From an uncultured Comamonadaceae bacterium (GTDB lineage Bacteria > Pseudomonadota > Gammaproteobacteria > Burkholderiales > Burkholderiaceae): 29,579 nucleotides of DNA. A program made the position numbers and the translations under genes. The stretch spans positions 1 through 29,579 of the forward strand of contig CAMLSD010000064.1 in the NCBI GenBank assembly GCA_946482595.1, written 5' to 3'. Under the pieces are notes generated by a model. It searched no databases. It saw only the letters and a list, made by a program, of their open reading frames with translations, and was not told the origin of the DNA. Positions 1 to 7,335 of this stretch are shown here, piece after piece (position 1 is the stretch's first letter; every line of letters starts with the position of its first letter).

Positions 1-576
1 CGCGAGCTGGCCCGGCTGCGCGCCTGGTGCCCGCAGCATCACCAGGACGTCTTTGCCCTGAGCGCGCTCGACATCGTGCTGGCGGCCCGCCAGCCCTACG
101 CCGGTCGCCTGGGCTGGCTGGGTGCCGACGACACACGCATCGCACGCGACTGCCTGGCCCGGCTGGACGTGGCCCATCTGGCCCACGAAGACGCGCGCCA
201 CTTGTCCGGCGGCGAACGCCAGCGCGTGGCCCTGGCCGCCGCGCTGGCCCAGGACACAGCCGTGCTGCTGCTGGACGAACCCACCGCCCATCTGGATGTG
301 CCACACCAGCTCGCGGTGGCGCGCCTGCTCACCGGGCTGACCGACCGCGCCGTGATCCTGTCACTGCACGATGTCAACCTCGCCTTGCAGTGCTGCACGC
401 ATGGCGTGCTCTACCTGCCCGACGGCCATGAGCAGGGCCCCCTGCACGAGGTGCTGACCGCCGCGCGGCTGACCCAGGCCTACGGCTGCGCGATGCGGCG
501 CATCGAGGTCGACGGCCGGCCACACTTCCTTCCCGACCTTCGAACCGACGCGCTGTCGCCGGCCCGGCCGTGCTGA
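1..576 (+). CDS. ABC transporter ATP-binding protein, Fe3+-siderophore/cobalamin type (3' part)
   Basis: The 5' end lies before the window; 191 residues are visible. This is the nucleotide-binding subunit of an importer of the FecE/BtuD/HmuV class, working at the inner face of the membrane with a FecCD/BtuC-type permease that must be encoded upstream. Visible in order: a Q-loop region (WCPQHHQDVF, about residue 10), the ABC signature LSGGERQR at about residue 68, Walker B LLLLDEPTAHLD-like at about 87-97, and the H-loop SLHDVN with its His near residue 123. The C-terminal tail (LHEVLTAARLTQAYG) is typical of the siderophore/vitamin B12 branch. Because cobO follows 36 bp downstream and a BtuF-like binding protein lies at 4245-5165, corrinoid is the likely cargo; iron-siderophore or heme remains possible. 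The Walker A motif is outside the window. Confidence 0.9.
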   Translation, partial: RELARLRAWCPQHHQDVFALSALDIVLAARQPYAGRLGWLGADDTRIARDCLARLDVAHLAHEDARHLSGGERQRVALAAALAQDTAVLLLDEPTAHLDVPHQLAVARLLTGLTDRAVILSLHDVNLALQCCTHGVLYLPDGHEQGPLHEVLTAARLTQAYGCAMRRIEVDGRPHFLPDLRTDALSPARPC

Positions 577-612
577 CACCTCGTACCGAACTCCCTCATC
601 ACTCCGACACCC

Positions 613-1263
613 ATGAGCTCCACTTCTTCTGACGCACCCACGCCCAACACCCCTGCGGACACCGACGGACGCGACGAACGCCACCGCGAGCGCATGCAGC
701 GCAAGAAGGCCGTGATCGACGCGAAGATCGACGCGGCACAGCGGGACTGCGGCATCCTCCTCGTCACCACCGGCAACGGCAAGGGCAAGAGTTCGAGTGC
801 CTTCGGCATGGTGGCCCGCGCGCTCGGCCACGGCATGAAGGTGGGCGTGGTGCAGTTCATCAAGGGCGCGGTGCCCACAGGCGAAGAACGGTTCTTCCGC
901 CGCTTTCCGGACGAGGTCGAGTTCCATGTGATGGGCGAGGGCTACACCTGGAACACGCAGGACCGCAGCCGCGACGTCGAGCGGGCGCAGGCGGCCTGGC
1001 AGGTTGCCCGGCGCATGCTGCGTGACGAAGGCGTCGGGCTGGTCGTGCTCGATGAGGTCAACATTGCGCTGAAGCACCGCTACCTGGACGTCCAGCAGGT
1101 GATCGCCGACCTGCAGGCCCGCCCTGCGATGCAGCATGTGGTGCTGACGGGACGCGCCGCACCGGCCGAGCTGGTGGAGGTGGCGCACACCGTGACCGAC
1201 ATGCGCCTGGTGCGGCACGCCTTTGCGCAGGGCATACGCGCACAGCCCGGCGTGGAGTTGTGA
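613..1263 (+). CDS. cobO: Cob(I)yrinic acid a,c-diamide adenosyltransferase
   Basis: 216 residues, normal for the CobO/CobA/BtuR family. It transfers the 5'-deoxyadenosyl group of ATP to the cobalt of cob(I)alamin or its precursors in the cytoplasm. The P-loop-like GNGKGKSSSAFG (about residues 56-67) is diagnostic, as are the following ALGHGMKVGVVQFIKG and the DEVNIALKHRYLD segment near residue 147. The charged N-terminal helix (RHRERMQRKKAVIDAKI) resembles the lid of this family. No strong Shine-Dalgarno sequence precedes the ATG. It follows the ABC ATPase by 36 bp and precedes cobB, so the three are probably co-transcribed. Family assignment is secure; the exact physiological substrate (de novo intermediate or salvaged corrinoid) cannot be read from sequence. 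Confidence 0.96.
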   Translation: MSSTSSDAPTPNTPADTDGRDERHRERMQRKKAVIDAKIDAAQRDCGILLVTTGNGKGKSSSAFGMVARALGHGMKVGVVQFIKGAVPTGEERFFRRFPDEVEFHVMGEGYTWNTQDRSRDVERAQAAWQVARRMLRDEGVGLVVLDEVNIALKHRYLDVQQVIADLQARPAMQHVVLTGRAAPAELVEVAHTVTDMRLVRHAFAQGIRAQPGVEL

Positions 1264-1264
1264 G

Positions 1265-1342
1265 CGCCCCCAAGGCCGGGCTGCGCCCAGCCCGCCCCCC
1301 CGCGGGGGTCAAGGAAACTTGGGGCGGCCCGGCGTTTCCTTG
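1265..1342. repeat. Cluster of nested palindromes between cobO and cobB
   Basis: Three perfect inverted repeats lie end to end in the cobO-cobB gap: a 6-bp stem with 4-nt loop (GGGCTG/CAGCCC, 1278-1293), a 12-bp palindrome CCCCCGCGGGGG (1297-1308), and a 9-bp inverted repeat CAAGGAAAC/GTTTCCTTG (1310-1318 and 1334-1342) around a 15-nt loop containing GGGGCGGCCCGG. This density looks like a REP-type dispersed intergenic repeat. I recall similar GGGGCGGCCCGG-bearing elements in Burkholderiales genomes, but could not search for copies; I saw no second copy in this window. It may also fold in the transcript just upstream of the cobB start. Confidence 0.6.
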
Positions 1343-1349
1343 TAACGCC

Positions 1350-2675
1350 ATGGCACGCGCATTGCTGATCGCCGGTCCAGCGTCGGGACAGGGCAAGACC
1401 AGCTTCACCTGTGCCCTGGCCCGACGCCTGGTCCGGCAGGGGCACCGGGTACAGGCGTTCAAGATCGGGCCGGACTTCATCGACCCGGGTTTCCTGGCCG
1501 AGGCCACCGGTGAACCGGTGCACAACCTGGACCTGTGGATGGTCGGCGAAGACCATTGCACACGCCTGCTTGCACAAGCCGCCGCACGCGCCGACTGGAT
1601 CCTGATCGAAGGGGCGATGGGGCTGTACGACGGCAATCCGAGTGCGGCCGATCTGGCCGCACGCTTGTGCATCCCGGTGCTCGGTGTCATCGACGCCTCG
1701 GCCATGGCCGAGACCTTCGGCGCCGTGGCCCTGGGGCTGCAGGCCTATGGCCGGCTCAAGGGTCTGCAGTGGGCGGGTGTGGCCGCCAACCGGGTGGCCA
1801 GCGCCGGCCACGCCCGCATGCTGCGTGACAGCCTGCTGCCCGAGCTGGCCTGGGTGGGCCAGTTGTCGCGCTCGGCCCATGCCCTGCCCGAACGCCACCT
1901 GGGCCTGGTGCAGGCCAGTGAACTGCGTGCCGATGGCCTGCAGGCAGTGTGGCAGGCGCTCGACGATGCACTGGAAGTCGACCTGCTGCGCCTGGACCGG
2001 CTGGCCCCGTGGCGCGCGCCCGACCTGGTGGCGCCGGCCACGGTGCCCGAGCTGCTGAGCGGGCGGCACATTGCGGTGGCGCGCGACGAGGCGTTTTCGT
2101 TCTGCTACGAGGCCAACCTGGACGTGCTGCGTGCGATGGGTGCACGCATCGAGACGTTCTCGCCGCTGGCCAACGAAGCGCTGCCCGCCGAGTGCGATGC
2201 GGTCTACCTGCCCGGGGGCTACCCGGAGCTGCATGCACAGCGTCTGAGCCAGGCACGCCGCTTTCTGCACAGCCTGCGTGCACACCATGCGCAGGGCCGG
2301 CCGATCGTGGCCGAATGCGGCGGCATGATGGTCTGTGCCGAATCGCTGCGCACGCTCGACGGTGAACAGCATCTGATGGCCGGCCTGCTGCAGGCCACCG
2401 CCGTGATGGGTGACCGCATCGCCGGACTGGGGCTGCAATCCTGGTCGACGCCGCAGGGCGAGCTGCGCGGCCATGCCTTCCACTACGGGCGGCTGGAGGT
2501 CAGGAGCGGGCTGGTGCCGCATGCCCTGACGCAGCCCCGGCGTTACGGCGGGCCGGAGGCGGTGTTCCGGGTCGGGTCGCTGACGGCCTCGTTTTTCCAT
2601 GGGTACTTTGCGTCGTGCCCGGCCGCCGCGGCGGCCTTGTTCCAGCGCGCGCCGGAGCAGGCTCCACCGACTTGA
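1350..2675 (+). CDS. cobB: Cobyrinic acid a,c-diamide synthase
   Basis: 441 residues from the ATG at 1350, close to the family norm. The enzyme amidates the a and c side chains of (hydrogeno)cobyrinic acid using glutamine and ATP. Visible: N-terminal P-loop GPASGQGKTSF (about residues 8-18), then FKIGPDFIDPGF, EGAMGLYDGNPSAADLA, a CobB/CobQ-type glutamine amidotransferase domain with YLPGGYPEL, and the nucleophile Cys323 in VAECGGMM, with a late FHYGRLE segment. The reading frame runs back to a GTG at 1260 that overlaps the cobO stop, but that extension would be translated from the palindrome cluster and is low-complexity. The ATG directly before ARALLIAGPASGQGKT fits the family N-terminus better. 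Downstream is a heme peroxidase rather than another cob gene. Confidence 0.95.
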   Translation: MARALLIAGPASGQGKTSFTCALARRLVRQGHRVQAFKIGPDFIDPGFLAEATGEPVHNLDLWMVGEDHCTRLLAQAAARADWILIEGAMGLYDGNPSAADLAARLCIPVLGVIDASAMAETFGAVALGLQAYGRLKGLQWAGVAANRVASAGHARMLRDSLLPELAWVGQLSRSAHALPERHLGLVQASELRADGLQAVWQALDDALEVDLLRLDRLAPWRAPDLVAPATVPELLSGRHIAVARDEAFSFCYEANLDVLRAMGARIETFSPLANEALPAECDAVYLPGGYPELHAQRLSQARRFLHSLRAHHAQGRPIVAECGGMMVCAESLRTLDGEQHLMAGLLQATAVMGDRIAGLGLQSWSTPQGELRGHAFHYGRLEVRSGLVPHALTQPRRYGGPEAVFRVGSLTASFFHGYFASCPAAAAALFQRAPEQAPPT

Positions 2676-2736
2676 GGATGCGCGGGCGCGGCGGGCGCCG
2701 CACAGTGGATGCGCCTCAACCCAAGGAGCGTCCCCC

Positions 2737-4233
2737 ATGAAACCCGCCGCCCCCACCAGCCACGGCTACTGCACCGCCGATGCAGCGCCGGTGCGCAGCA
2801 ACCTGGTCAAGCCAGGCCGCTTTGGCCTGCTCTTTCCGGAATTGAGCAACAGTCCCTGGACGACCGGCAACCCCGCGCAGGACGACCAGATCAGCGAGGC
2901 CCTCGGTGCGGCCATGCATGCGCCGGGCAATCTGCCGGGCAACATCGCCGCGGGCTTCACCTACTTCGGCCAGTTCGTCGACCACGACATCACCTTCGAT
3001 CCCACCAGCCTGGGTGAAAACATCGTCGATGTCGGTGACCTGGTGAACTTCCGCTCGCCGGCGGTCGACCTCGACTGCCTGTACGGGTCGGGCCCGCGCG
3101 ACCAACCCTTCCTGTATGCCCGCGAGGCGGACGGCAGCCGTCGTCACTTCCTGATCGGGCCGGTGATCCAGCCCGGCGGCGGTGCCCCCGGCGGGACCGA
3201 CGCACAGGTGGTCGCGCTGGATGGGGCCTCGTATGACCTGCCGCGTGCCTGCGACGGCGTGAGCACACGTACGGCCATCATCGGCGACAAGCGCAACGAC
3301 GAGAACCTGATCGTGGCGCAGTTCCATCGCACCATGCTGCACTTCCACAATGCGGTGGCCTTGCACTTCCCGGAGATGAAGTTCGAGCAGGTGCGCACGA
3401 CCGTCGTGCACCACTACCAGCGTGTGCTGCTCAATGAGTTCCTGCCGATGATCGTCGGGCAGGCCGCGCTCGATGCGGCGCTGTCGGCGCCGCGCTTCTA
3501 CCTGACCGACCCGGCGCAGGAGTCCTTCATTCCGCTAGAGTTCTCGGGCGCCGCCTATCGCTTCGGCCACAGCATGGTGCGCAGCGACTACCGCTTCAAC
3601 AAGGTGTTCGATCCGGCCGACTTCCGCCTGGCCTTCACCTTCACCGGCGATGGCGGGTTTTTCGGCGTGCCGCGCTACCCCACGAACTGGCTGCTCGACT
3701 GGCGCCAGTTTTTCCCCGGGCTGGGCCTGGAGCCGCAACCGGCCATGGCGATCGACGCCTCGCTGTCAGACCAGTTGCTGATCGGCGGCCCGGGCGGCAC
3801 GCCGCTGGCACGGCTCAACCTGATCCGCGGCTCGCGCCACTACAAGCTGCCGTCCGGTCAGGCGGTGGCGGCCCGCATGGGGGTGCCCGCCCTGTCGGCC
3901 GACCAGTTGCAGACCGGAGCCGCCGGCAGTGTGGTCACGCAGTTCGCCAGCCTGCAGCAAAGCACACCGTTGTGGTTCTACATCCTGAAGGAGGCCGAGA
4001 TCCTGCAGGGCGGCGAGCGGCTCGGGCCGGTGGGCGGGACCATCGTCGCCGAGGTGTTTGCCGGGTTGATGCGCAATGACCCCGAAAGCGTGTTGTCCAA
4101 CCCGATGGCCGCGCCGGCGCTGCCGTCAGTCGACGGCACCTTCCGCATGGCCGACCTGTTCCGCTTTGTCGAGTCGAAGAAGGGCCAGGGCAACATCCCG
4201 GCCGCCGGCGTGATCAATCCGCTGGGCGCCTGA
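2737..4233 (+). CDS. Animal-type heme peroxidase (peroxidase-cyclooxygenase superfamily)
   Basis: 498 residues with no signal peptide, so probably cytoplasmic. The ATG at 2737 has a good Shine-Dalgarno (AAGGAG, 8 bp upstream), better than the in-frame ATG at 2599 inside cobB. Visible catalytic residues match the myeloperoxidase set: distal Gln79, Asp82 and His83 in GQFVDHDITFD, catalytic Arg186 and Glu189 in DKRNDEN, and proximal His278 in YRFGHSMV. Asp82 and Glu189 correspond to the residues that make ester links to heme in mammalian peroxidases. The expected reaction is H2O2-dependent oxidation of halide, thiocyanate or organic donors; the substrate is unknown. It lies between cobB (61 bp upstream) and a convergent btuF-like gene (11 bp away), an unusual neighbourhood. 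Base composition resembles its neighbours. Confidence 0.93.
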   Translation: MKPAAPTSHGYCTADAAPVRSNLVKPGRFGLLFPELSNSPWTTGNPAQDDQISEALGAAMHAPGNLPGNIAAGFTYFGQFVDHDITFDPTSLGENIVDVGDLVNFRSPAVDLDCLYGSGPRDQPFLYAREADGSRRHFLIGPVIQPGGGAPGGTDAQVVALDGASYDLPRACDGVSTRTAIIGDKRNDENLIVAQFHRTMLHFHNAVALHFPEMKFEQVRTTVVHHYQRVLLNEFLPMIVGQAALDAALSAPRFYLTDPAQESFIPLEFSGAAYRFGHSMVRSDYRFNKVFDPADFRLAFTFTGDGGFFGVPRYPTNWLLDWRQFFPGLGLEPQPAMAIDASLSDQLLIGGPGGTPLARLNLIRGSRHYKLPSGQAVAARMGVPALSADQLQTGAAGSVVTQFASLQQSTPLWFYILKEAEILQGGERLGPVGGTIVAEVFAGLMRNDPESVLSNPMAAPALPSVDGTFRMADLFRFVESKKGQGNIPAAGVINPLGA

Positions 4234-4244
4234 GCCAGCCGGAC

Positions 4245-5165
4245 TCAACGCTTGCGCCGCGCAGCCTCCATGGCGTCGCACACCCGTTGTGCGCCCTCGA
4301 GGATGCGCGGCGTGGGCCGGTTGATCAGGTCGCCGTTGACGGAAAAGAGGTTGTCGCGTGCCACGGCGAGCAGCCGCGGAAAGCGCCGCCATTCCGCCAG
4401 ATCGTCGAGCGTGCGACCCGAGTTGGTCGCGCCGGGCGCCGCCGTGAACATGAACTCGGGGTTGGCCTGCAGCACCGCCTCCTGCGACAGCGTGGGCACC
4501 AGCGGCGCCAGGCTGCCGAAGACGTTGACACCACCACACAGCCGGATCACGTCGCTCACCATGTGCGTGTCGTTCAAGGTCATCAGCGGCCGCGACCACA
4601 CCTGGTAGAACGTGGGCACCTTGGCCGCACCCTCGTAGCGCTTGCGCAACTCGGCCAGACGCTGCGCATAGCGGGCGCCCTCGGCCCGGGCCGTCTCGGC
4701 CGTGCCCATCAGCACGCCCAGCCGCTCAAGGGCCCCGGGGATGTCCTCCAGACGTCGCGGTTCACTCTGGTAGATCGGGATGTTCAGCGTCTGCAGCTTC
4801 TCGATCTGGCGCTGCGCATTGCCGTGCCGCCAGACGACAAACAGGTCAGGCTTGAGGGCCGTGATGGCCTCCAGGTCCAGGGCCTTGTTGTCGCCGATGC
4901 GTCGGACCTGGCGCGCCGCCTCGGGGTAGTCGCTGTAGGCCACCGCGCCCACCAGCCGGTCACCGGCGCCGGCGGCAAACACCAGTTCGGTCACATGCGG
5001 TGCCAGGCTCACCACTCGCCGGGCCGGTGCCGCCAGCGTGATGGTCTGCCCGTGGTCGTCGACCACCGAGACCGCAGCACCAGCGGCAAGCGCCGCCCGT
5101 GGCGCCAGCACGACCAACACGCCCAGCAGGGCCATGGCGCACATGCGCCGAGTTTGGGTTGTCAA
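4245..5165 (-). CDS. btuF: Periplasmic cobalamin/corrinoid-binding protein, BtuF-like
   Basis: 306 residues, class III periplasmic binding protein fold. It probably delivers corrinoid to a BtuCD-type ABC importer. I chose the TTG at 5165: it overlaps the cobC stop and has a strong Shine-Dalgarno (GAGGAG, 8 nt upstream), and it gives a signal peptide with a positive n-region (TQTRRMCAM), a hydrophobic core (ALLGVLVVLA) and an ALA cleavage site. ATG starts at 5144 or 5135 are alternatives. The mature part shows RRVVSLAPHVTELVFAAGAGDRLVGA and KPDLFVVWRHGNAQRQIEKL, typical of BtuF/FecB-like proteins. It is the last gene of cbiB-cobC-btuF and converges with the peroxidase gene. A siderophore ligand cannot be excluded, but the cobalamin context favours corrinoid. 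Confidence 0.88.
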   Translation of the reverse strand: MTTQTRRMCAMALLGVLVVLAPRAALAAGAAVSVVDDHGQTITLAAPARRVVSLAPHVTELVFAAGAGDRLVGAVAYSDYPEAARQVRRIGDNKALDLEAITALKPDLFVVWRHGNAQRQIEKLQTLNIPIYQSEPRRLEDIPGALERLGVLMGTAETARAEGARYAQRLAELRKRYEGAAKVPTFYQVWSRPLMTLNDTHMVSDVIRLCGGVNVFGSLAPLVPTLSQEAVLQANPEFMFTAAPGATNSGRTLDDLAEWRRFPRLLAVARDNLFSVNGDLINRPTPRILEGAQRVCDAMEAARRKR

Positions 5166-6217
5166 TCCGATATCTCCTCTTGGACCGCGCCCAGCGCGTC
5201 GGCCACACGTTTGAGGCCGGCTTCGTCGGCCGGCAGGCCCAGGCGCAGGGCCTGGTAGGGGGTGCCGCCGCCGGCGGCGGCGTCCAGGTCGAACAGGCGC
5301 GTCCAGATGCCGCGACGTGCCAGGCCCTCGTGCCAGCGTGCCGCAAGCGCCGTCTCGACGGTGCGAAACAGCGGCGTGCCCACACTGGCCAGCCCGCGGG
5401 CCTGGAGCACCTGCGTCAACGCCGCAGACTGATGCGCAAGCCAGCGGCGCGTGTCGTGCTGCCAGGCGGTGTCGGCCAGGGCAGCCAGGGCGATGCGCAA
5501 CACCGGGCCGGGCACGGCCCACGGCCCCAGGTCGGCCTTCAGTGCCACAAGCCAGGGTGCGGGCGCCTGCACGACACCGAAGCGCAGCCCGGCCAGACCA
5601 TAGAACTTGCCGATCGAGCGCAGCACCACCACGTTGCCCAGGGCCATCAGCGCCCGGCCTGCCTCATCGGCCGCGGCCTGGGCCTCGGCAAATGCCAGGT
5701 CCACCACCAGCAGCCGACACTGGCCTGCCAGGTGCGCGAGTTCACCCACCGTGAAGGATTCGCCGGTCGGGTTGTTGGGGCTGGCGAGCACGATCACATC
5801 GGCCTGGGCCAGGTGCTCGCGCCGCACGCGCTGCACGGCATGCCCTTCCAGGGCCCAGCGGGCGGCATGCTCTCCGTAGCCCGGACTCAGGACCTGCACC
5901 CGGGCCGTGCCGTGCAGGCGGCGCCACACCCGCGGCAGCGACTGGATCACGGCCTGTGAGCCGGCCACCGGCCAGGCACCCGTACCGTAGTGCGCCGCCA
6001 GCGCCTGCAGGTCGCGCTCGTCCGGCGTGGGCAGTTCGCGCCAGGCAGCAGGGTCGAGATCCGCCAATGCCCGCGCCACCGGCCAGCCGCGCGGGTGGAT
6101 GCCGGTGGACAGGTCCAGCCACGGCAGCCCCTGCGGAGACGGCCCGTACAGCCTCACGGCGCGGTGCAGGTCCGCGCCATGCGGCACGCCAGGGCTCGTC
6201 AGCTCAGGAGCACTCAC
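5162..6217 (-). CDS. cobC: L-threonine-O-3-phosphate decarboxylase
   Basis: 351 residues, PLP-dependent fold type I (aminotransferase class I/II). It makes (R)-1-amino-2-propanol O-2-phosphate, the linker CbiB attaches to adenosylcobyric acid; the Salmonella name is CobD. The family N-terminus [13 protein letters not shown] is at about residues 34-46, the substrate loop SPNNPTGE at 146-153 and the Schiff-base lysine is Lys204 in [14 protein letters not shown]. The GTG start at 6217 overlaps the stop of cbiB (GTGA), which indicates translational coupling. The 3' end overlaps the TTG start of btuF by 4 nt. The family also resembles histidinol-phosphate aminotransferases, but the location between cbiB and btuF and the STGIHP motif make the cobalamin role the best reading. 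Confidence 0.93.
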   Translation of the reverse strand: MSAPELTSPGVPHGADLHRAVRLYGPSPQGLPWLDLSTGIHPRGWPVARALADLDPAAWRELPTPDERDLQALAAHYGTGAWPVAGSQAVIQSLPRVWRRLHGTARVQVLSPGYGEHAARWALEGHAVQRVRREHLAQADVIVLASPNNPTGESFTVGELAHLAGQCRLLVVDLAFAEAQAAADEAGRALMALGNVVVLRSIGKFYGLAGLRFGVVQAPAPWLVALKADLGPWAVPGPVLRIALAALADTAWQHDTRRWLAHQSAALTQVLQARGLASVGTPLFRTVETALAARWHEGLARRGIWTRLFDLDAAAGGGTPYQALRLGLPADEAGLKRVADALGAVQEEISD

Positions 6218-7206
6218 AGCGCAGCCGTCCAGGCCAGTGCCAGCAGCACGAGCAGCCAGACCAGCAGCGAGCGTGCGACCAGGACCAGGGCGCGGTCCAC
6301 GTCGGCCGCCTTGGGCGTCTCACCGGCCCCCAGCGGCGGCCGGTGTTCGACCCGCCCGTGGTAGGTGGCCTCGCCGCCCAGGCGCAGCGCCAGCGCTCCG
6401 GCACCGGCGGCCATCACCGGGCCGGCGTTGGGGCTGTCCCATGCCGGGGCCTGCGATCGCCAGCATTGCAGGGCCTGCACGGTGCGCCCGCTCAGCGCAT
6501 AACTCGCGGCCGTGAGCCGCGCCGGCACCCAGTTCAGCGCATCATCGATGCGCGCGGCTGCCCAGCCAAAGCGCAGGAACCGCTCGGTGCGATAGCCCCA
6601 CATGGCGTCAAGCGTGTTGGCCAGACGGTAGACCAGCGCCCCGGTACCGCCCGCCACGGCAAACCAGAACAGGGTGCCGAAGACGGCGTCGTTGCCGTTC
6701 TCCAGCGTGGTCTCGACCGCCGCGCCGGCCACGCCCGCTTCGTCGAGCGTGCTGCAGTCACGCGTCACCACACGCTGCACCGCGCCGCGCGCGGCCGGCA
6801 GATCGCCGCGCACCAGCGACACCGCCACTGGCCGGACATGGTCGAACAGGCTGCGCGCACCCAGCGCCAGGTAGAGCACCACGGCATCGAGCAGCCAGGC
6901 CAGCGCGAGCCACCCGGACGCACTCGCCGCCAGCGACACCCCGGTGAACACCAGCACGGGCGGCAGCACGGCGGCCATCCAGGCCAGCAGGCCGACGGGC
7001 CTCGATCCTGCAAGGCCGCCCTGTCGTCCGTCCCCTGGGCCAGCAGCGCGGTTGAGACGCCGCTCCAACACCTGTGCCCAGCGGCCAAAGCCCACCAGCG
7101 GATGCCAGCGGCGCGCCTCGCCCAGCGCCAGATCCAGTGCCAGCCCTGTGACCAGTGCCAGTGCCCAGGGCCCGGGGGAGGTGAAGACAGTCAGTTCAGG
7201 GAGCAT
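6214..7206 (-). CDS. cbiB: Adenosylcobinamide-phosphate synthase
   Basis: 330 residues, polytopic inner-membrane protein (CobD in the aerobic-pathway nomenclature). It joins aminopropanol phosphate made by CobC to adenosylcobyric acid. Visible: hydrophobic N-terminus with [22 protein letters not shown] (split motif, residues about 20-42), membrane segments near residues 75-120, the family core [16 protein letters not shown] followed by [29 protein letters not shown], and a C-terminal hydrophobic helix. The core reads ENGNDAVFG where many family members have ENxSDGVVAP; I take this as a lineage variant. It starts the minus-strand cbiB-cobC-btuF operon, divergent from cobQ. The ATG at 7206 has no strong Shine-Dalgarno. 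Confidence 0.94.
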   Translation of the reverse strand: MLPELTVFTSPGPWALALVTGLALDLALGEARRWHPLVGFGRWAQVLERRLNRAAGPGDGRQGGLAGSRPVGLLAWMAAVLPPVLVFTGVSLAASASGWLALAWLLDAVVLYLALGARSLFDHVRPVAVSLVRGDLPAARGAVQRVVTRDCSTLDEAGVAGAAVETTLENGNDAVFGTLFWFAVAGGTGALVYRLANTLDAMWGYRTERFLRFGWAAARIDDALNWVPARLTAASYALSGRTVQALQCWRSQAPAWDSPNAGPVMAAGAGALALRLGGEATYHGRVEHRPPLGAGETPKAADVDRALVLVARSLLVWLLVLLALAWTAAL

Positions 7207-7335
7207 GCCGCAGGAAGATGGGAAGGTGCAGGTGGGAGGATGCAGGCGGCGAGGACCGTGCGAGGGCTCGTCGGGGTGGGTGGTGAGCGGGCGCGGCAGC
7301 GGGGGACAGGGTCGGGCCGAAATGATAATCGGGCG
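7207..7335. promoter_or_regulatory. Divergent control region between cbiB and cobQ
   Basis: 129 bp separate the divergent starts of cbiB and cobQ, so both operons must start here. The only AT-rich patch is at 7320-7330, directly before the cobQ ATG, and it contains TGATAAT, identical to one half of the Fur 7-1-7 box. The other half-site is not conserved, so this is only a hint of metal control or a -10-like element. I found no cobalamin riboswitch features here; the space is too short for a full one. Confidence 0.35.

Noticed and set aside
1260..1349. GTG start for cobB overlapping the cobO stop
   Set aside because: The extra 30 residues are encoded by the palindromic element, are Pro/Gly/Arg-rich, and lie before the conserved start ARALLIAGPASGQGKT. 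The overlap (GTGA) is attractive for coupling, so this is not excluded entirely.
2685..2699. Hairpin GGCGC-N5-GCGCC between cobB and the peroxidase gene
   Set aside because: Five-base GC stem of the kind expected by chance in this composition, without a U-tract.
1080..2756. A 558-codon minus-strand frame opposite cobO and cobB
   Set aside because: Shadow frame that crosses two genes and the palindrome cluster; no motif.
7207..7335. Cobalamin riboswitch in front of cbiB or cobQ
   Set aside because: The gap is only 129 bp and I see no B12-box-like conserved segment. If one exists it is upstream of the window, before the ABC transporter genes.
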